Assembly: GCF_000738675.1 (NCBI RefSeq)
Contig: NZ_JPUX01000001.1
Coordinates: 4,340,001 to 4,404,000, forward strand
DNA from: Serratia nematodiphila DZ0503SBS1
GTDB lineage: Bacteria; Pseudomonadota; Gammaproteobacteria; Enterobacterales; Enterobacteriaceae
Length of the DNA stretch: 64,000 bases
Direction of reading: 5' to 3'
This document shows positions 1 to 9,884 of this stretch, piece after piece. A program made the translations under genes and the position numbers. The notes under the pieces were generated by a model, which saw only the letters and a program-made list of their open reading frames with translations, ran no database searches and was not told the DNA's origin. Position 1 is the first letter of the stretch. Every line of letters begins with the position of its first letter.

Positions 1-1853
1 AACGCGCTCAGCAACGCCGCCGGCGGGAAGCTGATCTGCCAGCCCGGCAATACCAACTGCACCGCCAGGCCGATGGCGAACGACAGCGTAATCCCCAGCG
101 CCCCCCCCACCAGGCAGACCAACACCGCCTCGATCAAGAACTGCTGCAACACGTCGCCGGAACGGGCGCCCACCGCCATGCGGATGCCGATCTCGCGCGT
201 GCGCTCGGTCACCGACACCAGCATGATGTTCATCACGCCGATGCCGCCGACCACCAGCGAAATCACCGCCACCAGCGTCAGGAACAGCTGCAGCGTGCGG
301 GTGGTTTTCTCCGCGGTTTGCACCAGACTGTCCATGTTATAGGTGAAAAAGTCCTTCTTGCCGTGGCGCAGCGTCAACAGGCGCGACAGTTGCTGCTCCG
401 CTTCCTTGCTGTCGTAACCGTCGCGGATGCGCACGGTGATCGAATCGAAATAGCTGTTGCCCATCAGCCGGTTGGCCATGGTGCTGTACGGCACCCACAC
501 GTTCAGCGTCTTGCTGCTGCCGAACATCGACTGCTTCTCCTTGGCCACGCCGACCACCGTCGCCGGCATGTTGCCCACCAGGATCACTTCCCCCACCACG
601 TTCTTCTGGTGCGGGAACAGCCGCCGTTGGGTATTGGCGTCAATCACCACCGTTTGCGCCTGCGACTGCACCTGCATCGGATCGATGCCGACGCCCTGGG
701 TAAAGCTCATGCCGTACACGCGGAAGAACTGCTCGCTGACGCCGTTGACGTTGGCCGCCGCATCAACGTTGCCCAGGCGCAGCCGCATGCTGCTGCTGAT
801 GCTCGGCGACAGCGCACTGATGTAAGGCTGTTCGCGCAGCGCATCGAGATCGCCGTATTTCAACGATTGCCGGTAGGTCGGATCGTCATCGCCGAAATCC
901 TTGCCGGGATAGATATCGACAGTATTGGTGCCGATGGATTTGATGTCCGCCAGCACCATCTGCTTGGCGGCGTCGCCGATCACCAGGATCGACACCACCG
1001 AGGCGATGCCGATAATGATGCCGAGCATGGTCAGCGCGGTGCGCATCTTGTTGGCCGCCATCGCGCGCCAGGCCATGATCAGCGCCTCGCGGAAACGGCC
1101 GCCCATCTGCCGCCAGGAAGGCGCCGCGGCGGCCAGCGCCAGCGGCTTAGCCTGCGCATTCTCCTGCGGTGCCGGCCGCGAGTCGGCGATAATCTCGCCG
1201 TCGCGGATCTCGATGATCCGTTCAGCCTGACGCGCCACCGCCGGATCGTGAGTCACCAGGATCACCGTGTGCCCCTGGGCGCACAACTGTTTAAGGATCG
1301 CCATCACCTCTTCGCCGGAGTGGCTGTCCAGCGCGCCGGTCGGCTCATCCGCCAGGATCACCTGCCCGCCGTTCATCAACGCGCGGGCGATACTGACGCG
1401 CTGCTGCTGGCCGCCGGAAAGCTGGCTCGGCCGATAGTTGACGCGCTCCCCCAGCCCCAACCGCCGCAACAGCGCCTCCGCCCGTTCGCGCCGCGCCGCT
1501 TTGCCCAGCCCGGCGTACACCGCCGGCACCTCGACGTTGTGCGCCGCGCTCAGGTGCGGCAGCAGATGGTAGCGTTGAAAGATAAAGCCGAAATGCTCAC
1601 GCCGCAGCTGCGCCAGCGCATCGTCGCTCAGCGTCGCCACATCTTGCCCGGCCACCCGATACACGCCGGCGCTCGGCTTGTCCAGACAGCCGAGAATGTT
1701 CATCAGCGTCGATTTGCCGGAGCCGGAGGCCCCCATGATCGCCACCATTTCACCGGCGTCGATGCTCAGGCTGATCCCCTTCAGCACCTCGACCGTCTGC
1801 TCGCCGGAACGGTAGCTGCGGCGAATGCCGCTCAGCTGCAACAGCGCCGCCAT
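1..1853 (-). CDS. macB: MacB macrolide/enterotoxin efflux ABC transporter, 3' end cut by window
   Basis: MacB is the inner-membrane ATPase/permease of the MacAB-TolC tripartite pump, which exports macrolides, enterotoxin and other periplasmic substrates. Reading the minus strand from 1853 gives an N-terminal ABC domain with a Walker A (GASGSGKST, about residue 40), a signature [14 protein letters not shown] (about 142) and a Walker B/D-loop DEPTGALDS (about 170). A membrane segment, the periplasmic domain and the last membrane helices follow. About 617 codons are present against roughly 650 for the family, so the C-terminus lies outside the window. The ATG shares one base with the macA stop (TGATG), so the two genes are translationally coupled. 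Confidence 0.95.
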   Translation of the reverse strand, partial: MAALLQLSGIRRSYRSGEQTVEVLKGISLSIDAGEMVAIMGASGSGKSTLMNILGCLDKPSAGVYRVAGQDVATLSDDALAQLRREHFGFIFQRYHLLPHLSAAHNVEVPAVYAGLGKAARRERAEALLRRLGLGERVNYRPSQLSGGQQQRVSIARALMNGGQVILADEPTGALDSHSGEEVMAILKQLCAQGHTVILVTHDPAVARQAERIIEIRDGEIIADSRPAPQENAQAKPLALAAAAPSWRQMGGRFREALIMAWRAMAANKMRTALTMLGIIIGIASVVSILVIGDAAKQMVLADIKSIGTNTVDIYPGKDFGDDDPTYRQSLKYGDLDALREQPYISALSPSISSSMRLRLGNVDAAANVNGVSEQFFRVYGMSFTQGVGIDPMQVQSQAQTVVIDANTQRRLFPHQKNVVGEVILVGNMPATVVGVAKEKQSMFGSSKTLNVWVPYSTMANRLMGNSYFDSITVRIRDGYDSKEAEQQLSRLLTLRHGKKDFFTYNMDSLVQTAEKTTRTLQLFLTLVAVISLVVGGIGVMNIMLVSVTERTREIGIRMAVGARSGDVLQQFLIEAVLVCLVGGALGITLSFAIGLAVQLVLPGWQISFPPAALLSA

Positions 1854-2968
1854 CAGCCGGCCTCCACGCCGCCGCGGCTGACGATCACCTCATCGCCCGC
1901 CTCAAGCCCGCGGAGGATCTGCACGTCGATATTGTTGCGCAGGCCGATGGCCACCTCGCGCTTCTCTTCCTTGCCCTGTTTCAACACCGAGACATGGTAG
2001 CGGTTGTCGGCGATCTGATCGCCCAGCGCCGCCAGCGGGATCACCAGCGCCTGCTGAACGCCGGCCAGCTGAATGTGCACCTGCGCCGTCATTTGCAAGC
2101 GCAGCAACCTTTCCGGGTTGGGCACTTCGAAACGCGCGTAATAGAAGATGGCGTTATTGACCTTTTCCGGCGTCGGCTGGATGTCTTTCAGCACGCCGTC
2201 GAAGCGCCGGGTCGGATCGCCCAGCACCGTGAACCAGGCCTTCTGACCCGGCTTGAGGTTAATGACGTCGGCCTCCGAGACCTGCGCCTTCACCAGCATG
2301 GTGCCGAGATCCGCCAGCGTCAGAATGTTCGGCGCCTGCTGCGCCGCGATCACCGTCTGGCCCTGCAGCGTGGTGATCTGCACCACGTCGCCATCCATCG
2401 GCGCTTCGATGCGGGTGTAGGCCAGGTTGATCTTGGCGGTGTCCAGGCTGGCCTGATTCCGCGCGATCTGCGCATTGATGGTGCCCACCTGCGCCTTCTT
2501 CACCGCCAGCTGCGTCGCCGCCTGATCCAGATCCTGACGCGACACCGCCTGCAGCCTGGCCAGCGCCTGGTTGCGCTGCAGCGTGACCGCCGCCAGTTGC
2601 TGTTCCGCCTGCGCCTGCAGCAGCTGCGCATGCAGTTCGCGCAGCGTCGCCTCGCCTTCGCGGATGCTGTTCTGCGCCTGTTGCGGATCGATAACCCCCA
2701 GCAACTGGCCTTTTTTCACCTTGTCGCCGATCTCGACATACAGTTTTTCCAACTGTCCGCTGACCTGCGCGCCGACGTCAACCTTGCGCACCGCGTCCAG
2801 CTGGCCGGTCGCCAACACGTTCTGCTGCAGATCGCGCTGGGTGACCTTCACCGTTTTGAAATCGGTTGGCGCCGGATGGCGAAAGTGCCAAACGGCCGCC
2901 GCAGCAATCGCCGCAATCACCGCCAGAACGAGTATCCAGCGGCGTTTATGTCCTTTAAACCCTGTCAA
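1853..2968 (-). CDS. macA: MacA periplasmic adaptor of the MacAB-TolC pump
   Basis: This is the membrane-fusion protein (371 aa, the E. coli length) that links MacB to TolC and stimulates its ATPase. It has an N-terminal membrane anchor after a basic start ([10 protein letters not shown]). A lipoyl half ([20 protein letters not shown]), a long alpha-hairpin rich in Gln/Ala (about 105-185), a second lipoyl half ([16 protein letters not shown]) and beta-barrel domains follow. The predicted start is TTG at 2968, with AGGTC seven bases upstream; no better in-frame ATG was seen. It is the first gene of macAB and is divergent from ybjX. A PhoP-box-like element lies about 80 bp upstream of its start. 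Confidence 0.95.
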   Translation of the reverse strand: MTGFKGHKRRWILVLAVIAAIAAAAVWHFRHPAPTDFKTVKVTQRDLQQNVLATGQLDAVRKVDVGAQVSGQLEKLYVEIGDKVKKGQLLGVIDPQQAQNSIREGEATLRELHAQLLQAQAEQQLAAVTLQRNQALARLQAVSRQDLDQAATQLAVKKAQVGTINAQIARNQASLDTAKINLAYTRIEAPMDGDVVQITTLQGQTVIAAQQAPNILTLADLGTMLVKAQVSEADVINLKPGQKAWFTVLGDPTRRFDGVLKDIQPTPEKVNNAIFYYARFEVPNPERLLRLQMTAQVHIQLAGVQQALVIPLAALGDQIADNRYHVSVLKQGKEEKREVAIGLRNNIDVQILRGLEAGDEVIVSRGGVEAG

Positions 2969-3048
2969 AATGGACCTGCCTGTGCTTGTGAATATCCACC
3001 GCCCATTGCGGCGGCGGAGCTAAATTAGCATGCAACGTAGGGAATAAC

Positions 3049-3065
3049 TAAACCTTAGCTCAACA
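3049..3065 (-). promoter_or_regulatory. Putative PhoP box between macA and ybjX
   Basis: On the minus strand the site reads TGTTGA-GCTAA-GGTTTA. The PhoP consensus is two (T/G)GTTTA hexamers five bases apart, so this matches 11 of 12 positions. It points toward macA and lies 80 bp from its start and about 100 bp from ybjX. In Salmonella, macAB is reported to be PhoP-repressed, and ybjX-family genes are known PhoP targets. The match is seen directly; binding is inferred. Confidence 0.5.
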
Positions 3066-3162
3066 CAATGTGGAGACACGCCTGGTTACAGTTCAGCATT
3101 GAACTCCCGTTTAGTGAAACCTTGATGAAATACCGCCATTCAACACAGCCAAGGATTTCATC

Positions 3163-4116
3163 ATGTCACAGCTCAGCTACCCACTCGCCTCCCCCCGGCC
3201 GCTTAACGGCTGGCAACTGATGACGGCGCTGATCAATGGCGAAAAGGCGCCAAGCAACGCCTGGAAAAAAACCTCGTTTCGCCTGAAGTTTCTCGGCCGT
3301 TCGCTGCTCAACTGGCGCACCACCAGCGGCCTGCTCAGTACCCTGGCCAGCAACCCGCTGCTGGAAGAGATCCTGAACGCGCAGCCGAACCTGCCGTGCA
3401 AGCTGCATCGCCCCTACCTGGCGGCCAACATGAGCAAGATCGAATGCTTGTTCGCCCTGCGCGATCATTACGATCTCATCGTGCAGCGCATGCCGCTGAA
3501 GATGCGTCTCGGCCACCTCGGCCCACAGCCTTTCGTGCTGGCCCGCGCGATGGGCAAAAACGAAGCGCCGATCTCGCTGGAACTGGCGGCGATCGACAAA
3601 CTGAATAAGGAAGGGGAAGCCACGTTGCTGCTGCGCAACGCCAACGGCGTGATGCTGGCGGAAATCACCTTTGCGCTGATGCATTATCAGCAGCAGCCGA
3701 CGCTGTTCATCGGCGGCCTGCAGGGCGCGAACCATGAGGTGCCGCACGCCGAGATCCAGCACACCACCAAGGAGTGTCACGGTCTGTTCCCTAAACGACT
3801 GGTGCTGGAAGGCGTTTGCACGCTGGCTCGGCATCTCGGCATCCGCCGGATCGTAGCCGTCGGCAATGCCACCCATATCTATCAAAACTGGCGTTACCAG
3901 AGTAAGAAGAAGGACCAACTGCACGCCGATTACGATCAGTTCTGGCTGTCGATGGGCGCCAAACCGCTCGACAGCGGCTATTTCCTGCTGCCCGAGCGCA
4001 TCGCCCGCAAGCCGATCGAAGAGATTGCCAGCAAGAAGCGCGCCGAGTATCGCCGCCGCTATCAGTTGCTGGACGAACTGGAACAGGGATTGGTGGCGCA
4101 TTTCTGCGCCCGATAA
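3163..4116 (+). CDS. ybjX: YbjX/VirK family protein (DUF535)
   Basis: A 317-aa cytoplasmic protein very close to E. coli YbjX, part of the DUF535/VirK family. Members are linked to envelope integrity, resistance to cationic peptides and, in Shigella, export of the surface protein IcsA; the biochemical activity is not known. No signal peptide or membrane helix is visible. Conserved stretches include HRPYLAANMSKIECLFALRDHY (split here for length: HRPYLA, then SKIECLFALRDHY) and the C-terminal GYFLLPERI. The start ATG follows AAGGA at a suitable spacing. It is divergent from macAB, the same layout as in E. coli. Confidence 0.9.
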   Translation: MSQLSYPLASPRPLNGWQLMTALINGEKAPSNAWKKTSFRLKFLGRSLLNWRTTSGLLSTLASNPLLEEILNAQPNLPCKLHRPYLAANMSKIECLFALRDHYDLIVQRMPLKMRLGHLGPQPFVLARAMGKNEAPISLELAAIDKLNKEGEATLLLRNANGVMLAEITFALMHYQQQPTLFIGGLQGANHEVPHAEIQHTTKECHGLFPKRLVLEGVCTLARHLGIRRIVAVGNATHIYQNWRYQSKKKDQLHADYDQFWLSMGAKPLDSGYFLLPERIARKPIEEIASKKRAEYRRRYQLLDELEQGLVAHFCAR

Positions 4117-4130
4117 CGCCCGGCGGGCCG

Positions 4131-5789
4131 TCAGTCCGCCCGGCCGCGCGCCAGCCAGATTACCCGTGAGAACATTTTCTTCAGCAGCGGCGGCACCGAG
4201 TCCGTGCCCCATTCGCCGGCCTGCATCGCGACCTCAATCGCCAGATCCGGCTTCGACGAGTGGTGAACCGCTTTCAGGATCACCTTGCGCACCGGCATCT
4301 GCGCGTTGAGCGGCACCGACGCCATTCGGTGATAAACCGGGCCGAACCCTTCACGGAACATGAAGTGCTCCATGTCCGGCGCCGGCAGCGCGGTCAGCCG
4401 ATCGCGTTCGTTGTCTTCATGATTGTCCAGCAGGCTGCGCACGGTATTGGCGTACTTTTTGCCCGCCTCGTCGCCGTCCACCAACGCATGCCACTCGATA
4501 CCCATACGGCGGGCGAAGCGCAGCAGCGGCTTCAGGCCGCACTGGGCGAATTCGATGACCCTCACCCCTTCCGCCTCGAAATGGTAGCCGCACTGGCGCG
4601 CCAGCTCGTTCAGCAGCCACACTTCGGTCTCGCCTTCCACCAGCAGCCAGCAGCGGGCGAACAGCGACGACGGCCGATTGAAACGGATGTGAAACGCGAT
4701 GCGCCGCCCGTCTTCGGCGCTCAGCCCGCGCGGCCCGAGACGGTAGGTCGCAACCCGCCCCGACTCGCGCACCAGCCGGCAGACGTGCTCCACCGGCACC
4801 AGCGACACCAGTTCGCTGGAGTTGGTGGTGGTGATGCGCTGCAGCGGCAGCTGATTGAGCAGCCCCCAGGCCACCGACAGCATGATCGGATGCAGGCGAG
4901 TTTCCGGGTCCTCCACCAGCAGCAGCGGCCGGGCATGGGGATCCAGCTTGACGTCGCCCTTGGCCTGCAGCAGGGTGGAAAACATGCCCAGCAGGATCAG
5001 GCGCATGCTGCGGCTGTTCGGCTCGGCCACCATGCGGTTGATGCCGTCCAGCGCGCGCCAGGCGTCCTGCTCCGGTTCACCGCCGCGGCGGCGCGGCCGC
5101 GTCACCTGTGAACTCTGCTCGGCGAAATAGTGCTCCAGCAGCTGCTGCATCGCCGCCAGCCCCTGACGCAGCTCACCGTTGGTCAACTTCTGCGGATTGC
5201 GCACCAGCTCGCGCGTCAGCTGATCCAACTGCTGCGCCAGCGCCTGGGTATCGGGTTTGCGTTCATCGCCGAGGCTGCTGGGGCGCAGGCGGCGAATAAA
5301 GCGCGCGTCGCGCAGGCGCAATACCGGATGGATGCGGATAATGGCGTGGGCCAGCTGTTCGATATGGTGCAGTTGAAAGGCGTTGCCGTCAGCGTCGAGA
5401 AAACCGCGCCAGGTGCACACCGTGCCGTCGTCGGCCAGCTCGCCCTCGCAGCGGAAATGAATGCGGCTCAGGCCATCTTCGCCCTTGACCCACAGCGGCG
5501 TCAGGTGGCGATAGCGCGGCAGGTGCGCATGGCCGATGTCTTTTTCGCAGAAGGTGAACACCACCTGCAGGTGGCGCTCTTTGGCCGCCTCCTCACCGGG
5601 AGGGAAATGGAAGTCGTGCGCTTCAAACCGATACAGTTTCTGCTCCGGCGCCAGCAGCAGCGTCAGCGCATCCAGCAGGCTGGATTTACCCCAGGCATTT
5701 TCGCCGAGCAACAGCGTGTTGTCGTCCAGCATCAGCGACAGCCGGTTAATGCCGCGAAAACCTACAATTTCGATACGCTCCAAGAACAT
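4131..5789 (-). CDS. ybjD: YbjD, OLD-family ATP-dependent nuclease-like protein
   Basis: This 552-aa protein matches E. coli YbjD. An N-terminal SMC/RecF-like ATPase half has a Walker A (GENAWGKS, residues 29-36) and a Walker B-like LLVEDPETRLHP near 290. A C-terminal TOPRIM half has LLVEGETEVW near 380 and LVDGDEAGKK near 440, acidic motifs that bind metal in OLD nucleases. The family contains phage P2 OLD-type nucleases and class 1 OLD proteins; YbjD's own cellular role is not established. It is convergent with ybjX (14 bp between stops) and divergent from lysO. Confidence 0.9.
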   Translation of the reverse strand: MFLERIEIVGFRGINRLSLMLDDNTLLLGENAWGKSSLLDALTLLLAPEQKLYRFEAHDFHFPPGEEAAKERHLQVVFTFCEKDIGHAHLPRYRHLTPLWVKGEDGLSRIHFRCEGELADDGTVCTWRGFLDADGNAFQLHHIEQLAHAIIRIHPVLRLRDARFIRRLRPSSLGDERKPDTQALAQQLDQLTRELVRNPQKLTNGELRQGLAAMQQLLEHYFAEQSSQVTRPRRRGGEPEQDAWRALDGINRMVAEPNSRSMRLILLGMFSTLLQAKGDVKLDPHARPLLLVEDPETRLHPIMLSVAWGLLNQLPLQRITTTNSSELVSLVPVEHVCRLVRESGRVATYRLGPRGLSAEDGRRIAFHIRFNRPSSLFARCWLLVEGETEVWLLNELARQCGYHFEAEGVRVIEFAQCGLKPLLRFARRMGIEWHALVDGDEAGKKYANTVRSLLDNHEDNERDRLTALPAPDMEHFMFREGFGPVYHRMASVPLNAQMPVRKVILKAVHHSSKPDLAIEVAMQAGEWGTDSVPPLLKKMFSRVIWLARGRAD

Positions 5790-5976
5790 CCGCCGCCTCC
5801 CGTGCGCGCCGTCGCCTCTTCAATGAGGTGACCTTCACAGAGCATGGTCAAAAAACCCCTTGCAGGTCAAGCGGCCAACGTCAAATCTGCCGCTTTACTC
5901 CGGCCGGGCTTTTGGTTAGCGTGTGCTCCTCGTCGGCGTTCGGCGCGCTTCAAAACTCAAGGACACAAGCTGCACC

Positions 5977-6873
5977 ATGTACTCAGGACTGTTGATTATT
6001 CTGTTACCGCTGATTGTCGGTTACCTCATTCCCTTACGCCATCGCCCGCTGCTGGTGCTGATCAACCGGCTGCTCAGCTGGATGGTGTACGTGATCCTGT
6101 TTTTCATGGGTATCAGCCTGGCATTCATGGAAGATCTCAGCAGCAACCTGGTGCTGATCTTCCAGTACAGCGCGGTGTTCTTCTTCTGCATTCTCTGCGC
6201 CAACCTGCTGTTGCTGGCGCTGCTGGAGCGGCGCATGCCGTGGCGCAGCAGCCATAAACAGGAAAAGCTGCCTTCGCGCGTGCACATGGCGCTGGAGTCG
6301 CTCAAGCTGTGCGGCGTGGTGCTCGGCGGCTTCCTGCTCGGCCTGACGCAGTGGCAATGGCTGCAGTTCGCCCATAAAGGCAGCGAATATGCGCTGATCT
6401 TCCTGCTGTTGCTGGTCGGCATTCAGCTGCGCAACAGCGGCATGACGCTGCGCCAGATCGTGCTCAACCGCCGCGGCACGCTGGTGGCATTGGTGGTGAC
6501 CGTCGCGTCGCTGGCCGGCGGCGCGCTGGCGGCTCAGCTGCTGGGGTTGCCGGTCAAGGCCGGGCTGGCGATGGCCTCCGGCTTCGGCTGGTACTCGCTG
6601 TCCGGCATTCTGATCACCGACGCCTACGGCCCGGTGATGGGCAGCGCCGCGTTCTTCAACGATCTGGCACGCGAGCTGGTGGCGATCATGCTGATCCCGA
6701 CGCTGGTGCGCCGCAGCCGCTCCACCGCCCTCGGCCTGTGCGGCGCCACCTCGATGGACTTCACCCTGCCGGTGCTGCAGCGCAGCGGCGGGCTGGACAT
6801 GGTGCCGCCCGCCATCGTGCACGGCTTCCTGCTGAGCCTGCTGGCGCCGGTGCTGATCGCCCTGTTCTCCTGA
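5977..6873 (+). CDS. lysO: LysO lysine exporter
   Basis: This is the inner-membrane exporter of L-lysine (formerly YbjE), 298 aa as in E. coli. It has about eight hydrophobic helices, starting with MYSGLLIILLPLIVGYLIPL. The conserved core includes FMGISLAF, GIQLRNSGMTL, ASGFGWYSLSGI and FFNDLARELVAIMLIP; the acidic residues in the helices are thought to couple transport to protons. An upstream in-frame start at 5923 exists, but the ATG at 5977, preceded by AAGGA, aligns with E. coli. In E. coli the gene is induced by lysine through ArgP; I could not pick out an ArgP site here. The 187-bp gap from ybjD must hold both promoters. Confidence 0.93.
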   Translation: MYSGLLIILLPLIVGYLIPLRHRPLLVLINRLLSWMVYVILFFMGISLAFMEDLSSNLVLIFQYSAVFFFCILCANLLLLALLERRMPWRSSHKQEKLPSRVHMALESLKLCGVVLGGFLLGLTQWQWLQFAHKGSEYALIFLLLLVGIQLRNSGMTLRQIVLNRRGTLVALVVTVASLAGGALAAQLLGLPVKAGLAMASGFGWYSLSGILITDAYGPVMGSAAFFNDLARELVAIMLIPTLVRRSRSTALGLCGATSMDFTLPVLQRSGGLDMVPPAIVHGFLLSLLAPVLIALFS

Positions 6874-6884
6874 TCCTTTCCCCC

Positions 6885-6904
6885 TGGGGGCCGCCTGGCC
6901 CCCA
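6885..6904. terminator. Hairpin after lysO
   Basis: A perfect 8-bp stem (TGGGGGCC, loop gcct, GGCCCCCA) starts 12 bases after the lysO stop. No clear U-run follows on the plus strand, so it may end the message only weakly or protect its 3' end. Confidence 0.45.
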
Positions 6905-6935
6905 AAGCGTAATAATTCCCATCCGCACCGCAAAA

Positions 6936-6949
6936 TTGCGCTAAATCAA
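6936..6949 (+). promoter_or_regulatory. FNR-like site upstream of hcp
   Basis: TTGCG-CTAA-ATCAA matches the FNR consensus TTGAT-N4-ATCAA with one perfect half and a 3/5 half. Its centre (6942.5) lies about 70 bp upstream of the transcription start implied by the -10 at 7001. That resembles the unusual far-upstream FNR position described for E. coli hcp. Confidence 0.55.
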
Positions 6950-7000
6950 ACTTGCCCGCAGTAGTCGCACAAAAGCCTTTTGCAACCCCGATCGCCGATC

Positions 7001-7033
7001 TATGCTTTTAAACAAGCATTACAAATGCAACTT
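7001..7033 (+). promoter_or_regulatory. hcp promoter -10 and overlapping NsrR operator
   Basis: A -10 element TATGCT lies at 7001-7006. At 7011-7033 is an 11-1-11 palindrome: left half AACAAGCATTA, one base, right half AAATGCAACTT. Against the NsrR consensus halves (AAGATGCATTT / AAATGCATCTT) it matches 8/11 and 10/11. The operator would cover the predicted start of transcription, which fits repression by NsrR relieved by nitric oxide. Confidence 0.65.
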
Positions 7034-7053
7034 TAAAATAAAAGGAAGCGACT

Positions 7054-8703
7054 ATGTTCTGTGTGCAATGTGAACAAACCATCCGTACCCCGGCAGGCAA
7101 CGGCTGCGCGTATTCTCAGGGCATGTGCGGCAAAACGGCGGAAACCTCCGACCTGCAGGATCTGCTGGTGGCGGCGCTGCAGGGCCTCTCCGCCTGGGCG
7201 CTGCAGGCGCGTTCGCTGGGCATCGTCGACCACGAGATCGACAGCTTCGCCCCGCGCGCCTTCTTCTCCACCCTGACCAACGTCAACTTCGATTCCCAGC
7301 GCATCATCGGCTACGCGCGGGAAACTCTGCTGCTGCGCGACTCGCTGGCCGCCCGTTGCCGGTTGCTGGATGCCGGCGTGCGCGTCGATCACCCGATGGC
7401 GGCCCTGCAGCTGGCCGGTGACGCTATGCCTGCGCTGCTGCAACAGGCGGCGCAGTTTGCCCTCAACAGCGACAAGGCCGAGGTCGGCGACGACGTACAC
7501 GGTTTGCGCCTGCTGTGCCTGTATGGCCTGAAAGGCGCGGCGGCCTATATGGAACACGCGCACGTGCTCGGCCAGTTCGACGAGCAACTCTATGCCGACT
7601 ACCACGCCTTTATGGCCTGGCTCGGCACCCGGCCGCGCGACGTCGACACCCTGCTGAACAACGCCATGGGCATCGGCAAGATGAACTTCAACGTGATGGC
7701 GATCCTCGATCGCGGCGAAACCCAGGCCTACGGCGATCCGCAGCCCAGCGCGGTCAACGTGCGCCCGGTGGCCGGGAAAGCCATTCTGATTTCCGGCCAC
7801 GATCTCAAAGATCTGCGCATGCTGCTCGAGCAAACCGAAGGGCAAAACGTCAACGTTTACACCCACGGTGAAATGCTGCCGGCGCACGGCTATCCGGAAC
7901 TGAAAAAATTCAAGCACCTGGTGGGCAACTACGGCAGCGGCTGGCAAAACCAGCAGACGGAATTCGCCAAATTCCCCGGCCCGATCGTGATGACCTCCAA
8001 CTGCATCATCGATCCTAACGTCGGCAACTACGGCGATCGTATCTGGACCCGCAGCATCGTCGGCTGGCCGGGCGTCAACCATCTGGAAGGCGACGACTTC
8101 GGCGCCGTGATCCGCCAGGCACAGGGCATGAACGGCTTCCCTTACACCGAGATCGAACACCTGATCACCGTCGGCTTCGGCCGCCAGACGTTGCTGAACG
8201 CCGCCGACACGGTCATCGACCTGGTATCGCAGAAAAAACTGCGCCACGTCTTCCTGGTCGGCGGCTGCGATGGCAGCCGCGACGAGCGCAGCTACTTCAC
8301 CGACTTCGCCCGCAGCGTGCCGCATGACTGCCTGATCATGACGCTGGCCTGCGGCAAGTACCGTTTCAACAAGCTGGACTTCGGCACGCTGGAGGGGTTG
8401 CCGCGCCTGCTGGACGTCGGCCAGTGCAACGACGCCTACTCCGCCATCATGCTGGCGGTCAAGCTGGCGGACACGCTCGGCTGCAGCGTCAACGAGCTGC
8501 CGCTCAGTCTGGTGCTGTCGTGGTTTGAACAGAAGGCGATCGTCATTCTGCTGACGCTGCTGTCGCTGGGGGTGAAAAACATCGTCACCGGCCCGACCGC
8601 GCCGGGCTTCCTGACCGACAACCTGATGGCGATCCTCAACGAGAAATTCGGCCTGCGCCCGATCACTACCGTCGAGCAGGATATCACCGCGCTGCTCGCC
8701 TGA
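7054..8703 (+). CDS. hcp: Hybrid cluster protein Hcp (hydroxylamine reductase / NO reductase)
   Basis: This 549-aa cytoplasmic Fe-S enzyme reduces hydroxylamine in vitro and acts in E. coli as a high-affinity NO reductase under anaerobic nitrosative stress. The N-terminal cysteines (C3, C6, C18, C25 in MFCVQCEQT...GMCGK) bind the small Fe-S cluster. The hybrid cluster is held by later conserved Cys/Glu/His residues in [26 protein letters not shown] and the segment starting GQCNDAY. It is followed by its reductase gene hcr, from which it is separated by a hairpin. FNR and NsrR sites upstream suggest anaerobic and NO-responsive control. Confidence 0.96.
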   Translation: MFCVQCEQTIRTPAGNGCAYSQGMCGKTAETSDLQDLLVAALQGLSAWALQARSLGIVDHEIDSFAPRAFFSTLTNVNFDSQRIIGYARETLLLRDSLAARCRLLDAGVRVDHPMAALQLAGDAMPALLQQAAQFALNSDKAEVGDDVHGLRLLCLYGLKGAAAYMEHAHVLGQFDEQLYADYHAFMAWLGTRPRDVDTLLNNAMGIGKMNFNVMAILDRGETQAYGDPQPSAVNVRPVAGKAILISGHDLKDLRMLLEQTEGQNVNVYTHGEMLPAHGYPELKKFKHLVGNYGSGWQNQQTEFAKFPGPIVMTSNCIIDPNVGNYGDRIWTRSIVGWPGVNHLEGDDFGAVIRQAQGMNGFPYTEIEHLITVGFGRQTLLNAADTVIDLVSQKKLRHVFLVGGCDGSRDERSYFTDFARSVPHDCLIMTLACGKYRFNKLDFGTLEGLPRLLDVGQCNDAYSAIMLAVKLADTLGCSVNELPLSLVLSWFEQKAIVILLTLLSLGVKNIVTGPTAPGFLTDNLMAILNEKFGLRPITTVEQDITALLA

Positions 8704-8717
8704 TGCCGTTACGTTAT

Positions 8718-8748
8718 GGGGCCGCCTGCGCCGGCCCCTTTGCTTTTT
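8718..8748 (+). terminator. Attenuator-like hairpin between hcp and hcr
   Basis: The stem GGGGCCG / CGGCCCC (loop of seven bases) is followed by TTTGCTTTTT, with the hcr Shine-Dalgarno immediately after. It looks like an intrinsic terminator inside the hcp-hcr operon, likely leaky, which would make hcr less abundant than hcp. Confidence 0.55.
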
Positions 8749-8759
8749 GAGGTGCCCCG

Positions 8760-9761
8760 ATGACTCAACCCACTCCGCTTTGCCCGAATCGCATGCAGGT
8801 GCATTCCATCCAGCGTGAAACCGCCGACGTCTGGACGCTGAACCTGATCTGCGACGTTTTTTATCCTTACCAGGCCGGCCAGTTTGCGCTGGTCAGCATC
8901 CGCAACAGCGAGGAGACGCTGCGCGCCTATACGCTCTCCTCCTCGCCCGGCCAGAGCCGCTTTCTCAGCATCAGCGTGCGCTGCCTGCCGGACGGCGTGG
9001 GATCGCGTTGGCTGACGCAAGAGGTCAAGCCCGGCAACACGCTGTGGCTGTCCGACGCGCAGGGCGAATTCAGCTGCGAGCGCCACCCGGCCGATCGTTA
9101 TCTGATGCTGGCCGCCGGCTGCGGCGTGACGCCGATCGTCTCGATGTGCCGCTGGCTGACCGCCAACCGTCCGGCCTGCGATATCGTCGCGATCGTTAAC
9201 GTGCGCACCCCCGCCGACACGATCTTCGCCGATCAATGGCGCGCGCTGTGCGCCGCCCATCCGCAGCTGCGCCTGACGCTGATGGCCGAGCAGGATCTGC
9301 AGCCCGGCTACCTCAGCGGCCGCATCGATGAACAGACGCTGCGGCAGGCGGCGCCGGATATCGCCGAACGCACGGTGATGACCTGCGGCCCTGCGCCCTA
9401 CATGGATCAGGTGGAGCAGCTGTGCCGCCGGCTCGGCGTGCCGGCCGAGCGTTTCCATAAAGAGCAGTTCCACACGCCGACGGCGCAGGCCGACGCCACC
9501 GAAGGGCTGACGCTGCGCGCCGCGCGCCCGCTGCGCGAATTCCGCGTACCGGTTGGCAGCACGCTGCTGGCGGCGATGGAGGCCCACGCCCTGCCGGTCA
9601 ACGCCGCCTGCCGCGCCGGGGTGTGCGGCTCGTGCAAAACTCGCATCCTCGAGGGCGACTACACCACCACCAGCACCATGACGCTGAGCGAGGAAGAGAT
9701 AGCGCAAGGCTACGTGCTCGCCTGCAGTTGCCAGCTGCAGGGCGACGTCACGCTGGCGTGA
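8760..9761 (+). CDS. hcr: Hcr, NADH oxidoreductase for Hcp
   Basis: This 333-aa flavoprotein passes electrons from NADH to Hcp. It has an FAD-binding ferredoxin-reductase domain (RAYTLSSS near residue 60), an NAD-binding domain (LAAGCGVTPIVSMCRW; MTCGPAPYM) and a C-terminal plant-type 2Fe-2S domain (CRAGVCGSC near 284-292, with a last cysteine in LACSCQ near 321). The order and length match E. coli Hcr. The start ATG follows GAGGTG. It is the second gene of hcp-hcr. Confidence 0.95.
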   Translation: MTQPTPLCPNRMQVHSIQRETADVWTLNLICDVFYPYQAGQFALVSIRNSEETLRAYTLSSSPGQSRFLSISVRCLPDGVGSRWLTQEVKPGNTLWLSDAQGEFSCERHPADRYLMLAAGCGVTPIVSMCRWLTANRPACDIVAIVNVRTPADTIFADQWRALCAAHPQLRLTLMAEQDLQPGYLSGRIDEQTLRQAAPDIAERTVMTCGPAPYMDQVEQLCRRLGVPAERFHKEQFHTPTAQADATEGLTLRAARPLREFRVPVGSTLLAAMEAHALPVNAACRAGVCGSCKTRILEGDYTTTSTMTLSEEEIAQGYVLACSCQLQGDVTLA

Positions 9762-9770
9762 TCCCCTATA

Positions 9771-9797
9771 GCCCCATCGCCGCGATGGGGCATTTAT
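9771..9797 (+). terminator. Terminator after hcr
   Basis: A perfect 9-bp stem (GCCCCATCG / CGATGGGGC, loop of three) begins nine bases after the hcr stop and is followed by ATTTATC, a short U-containing tail. Confidence 0.6.
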
Positions 9798-9884
9798 CGG
9801 CAAGCTCCCCGCGGCCAGCCCGGTTACACTTTTCCCCGTCCTACGCTCTTTACCCTTCCTGACCGCATCTCGTCCACAGCCGGT

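Noticed and set aside
318..2000. Plus-strand 560-codon open frame opposite macB/macA
   Set aside because: Composition is His/Arg/Gln-rich shadow of a conserved minus-strand gene; no domain or Shine-Dalgarno.
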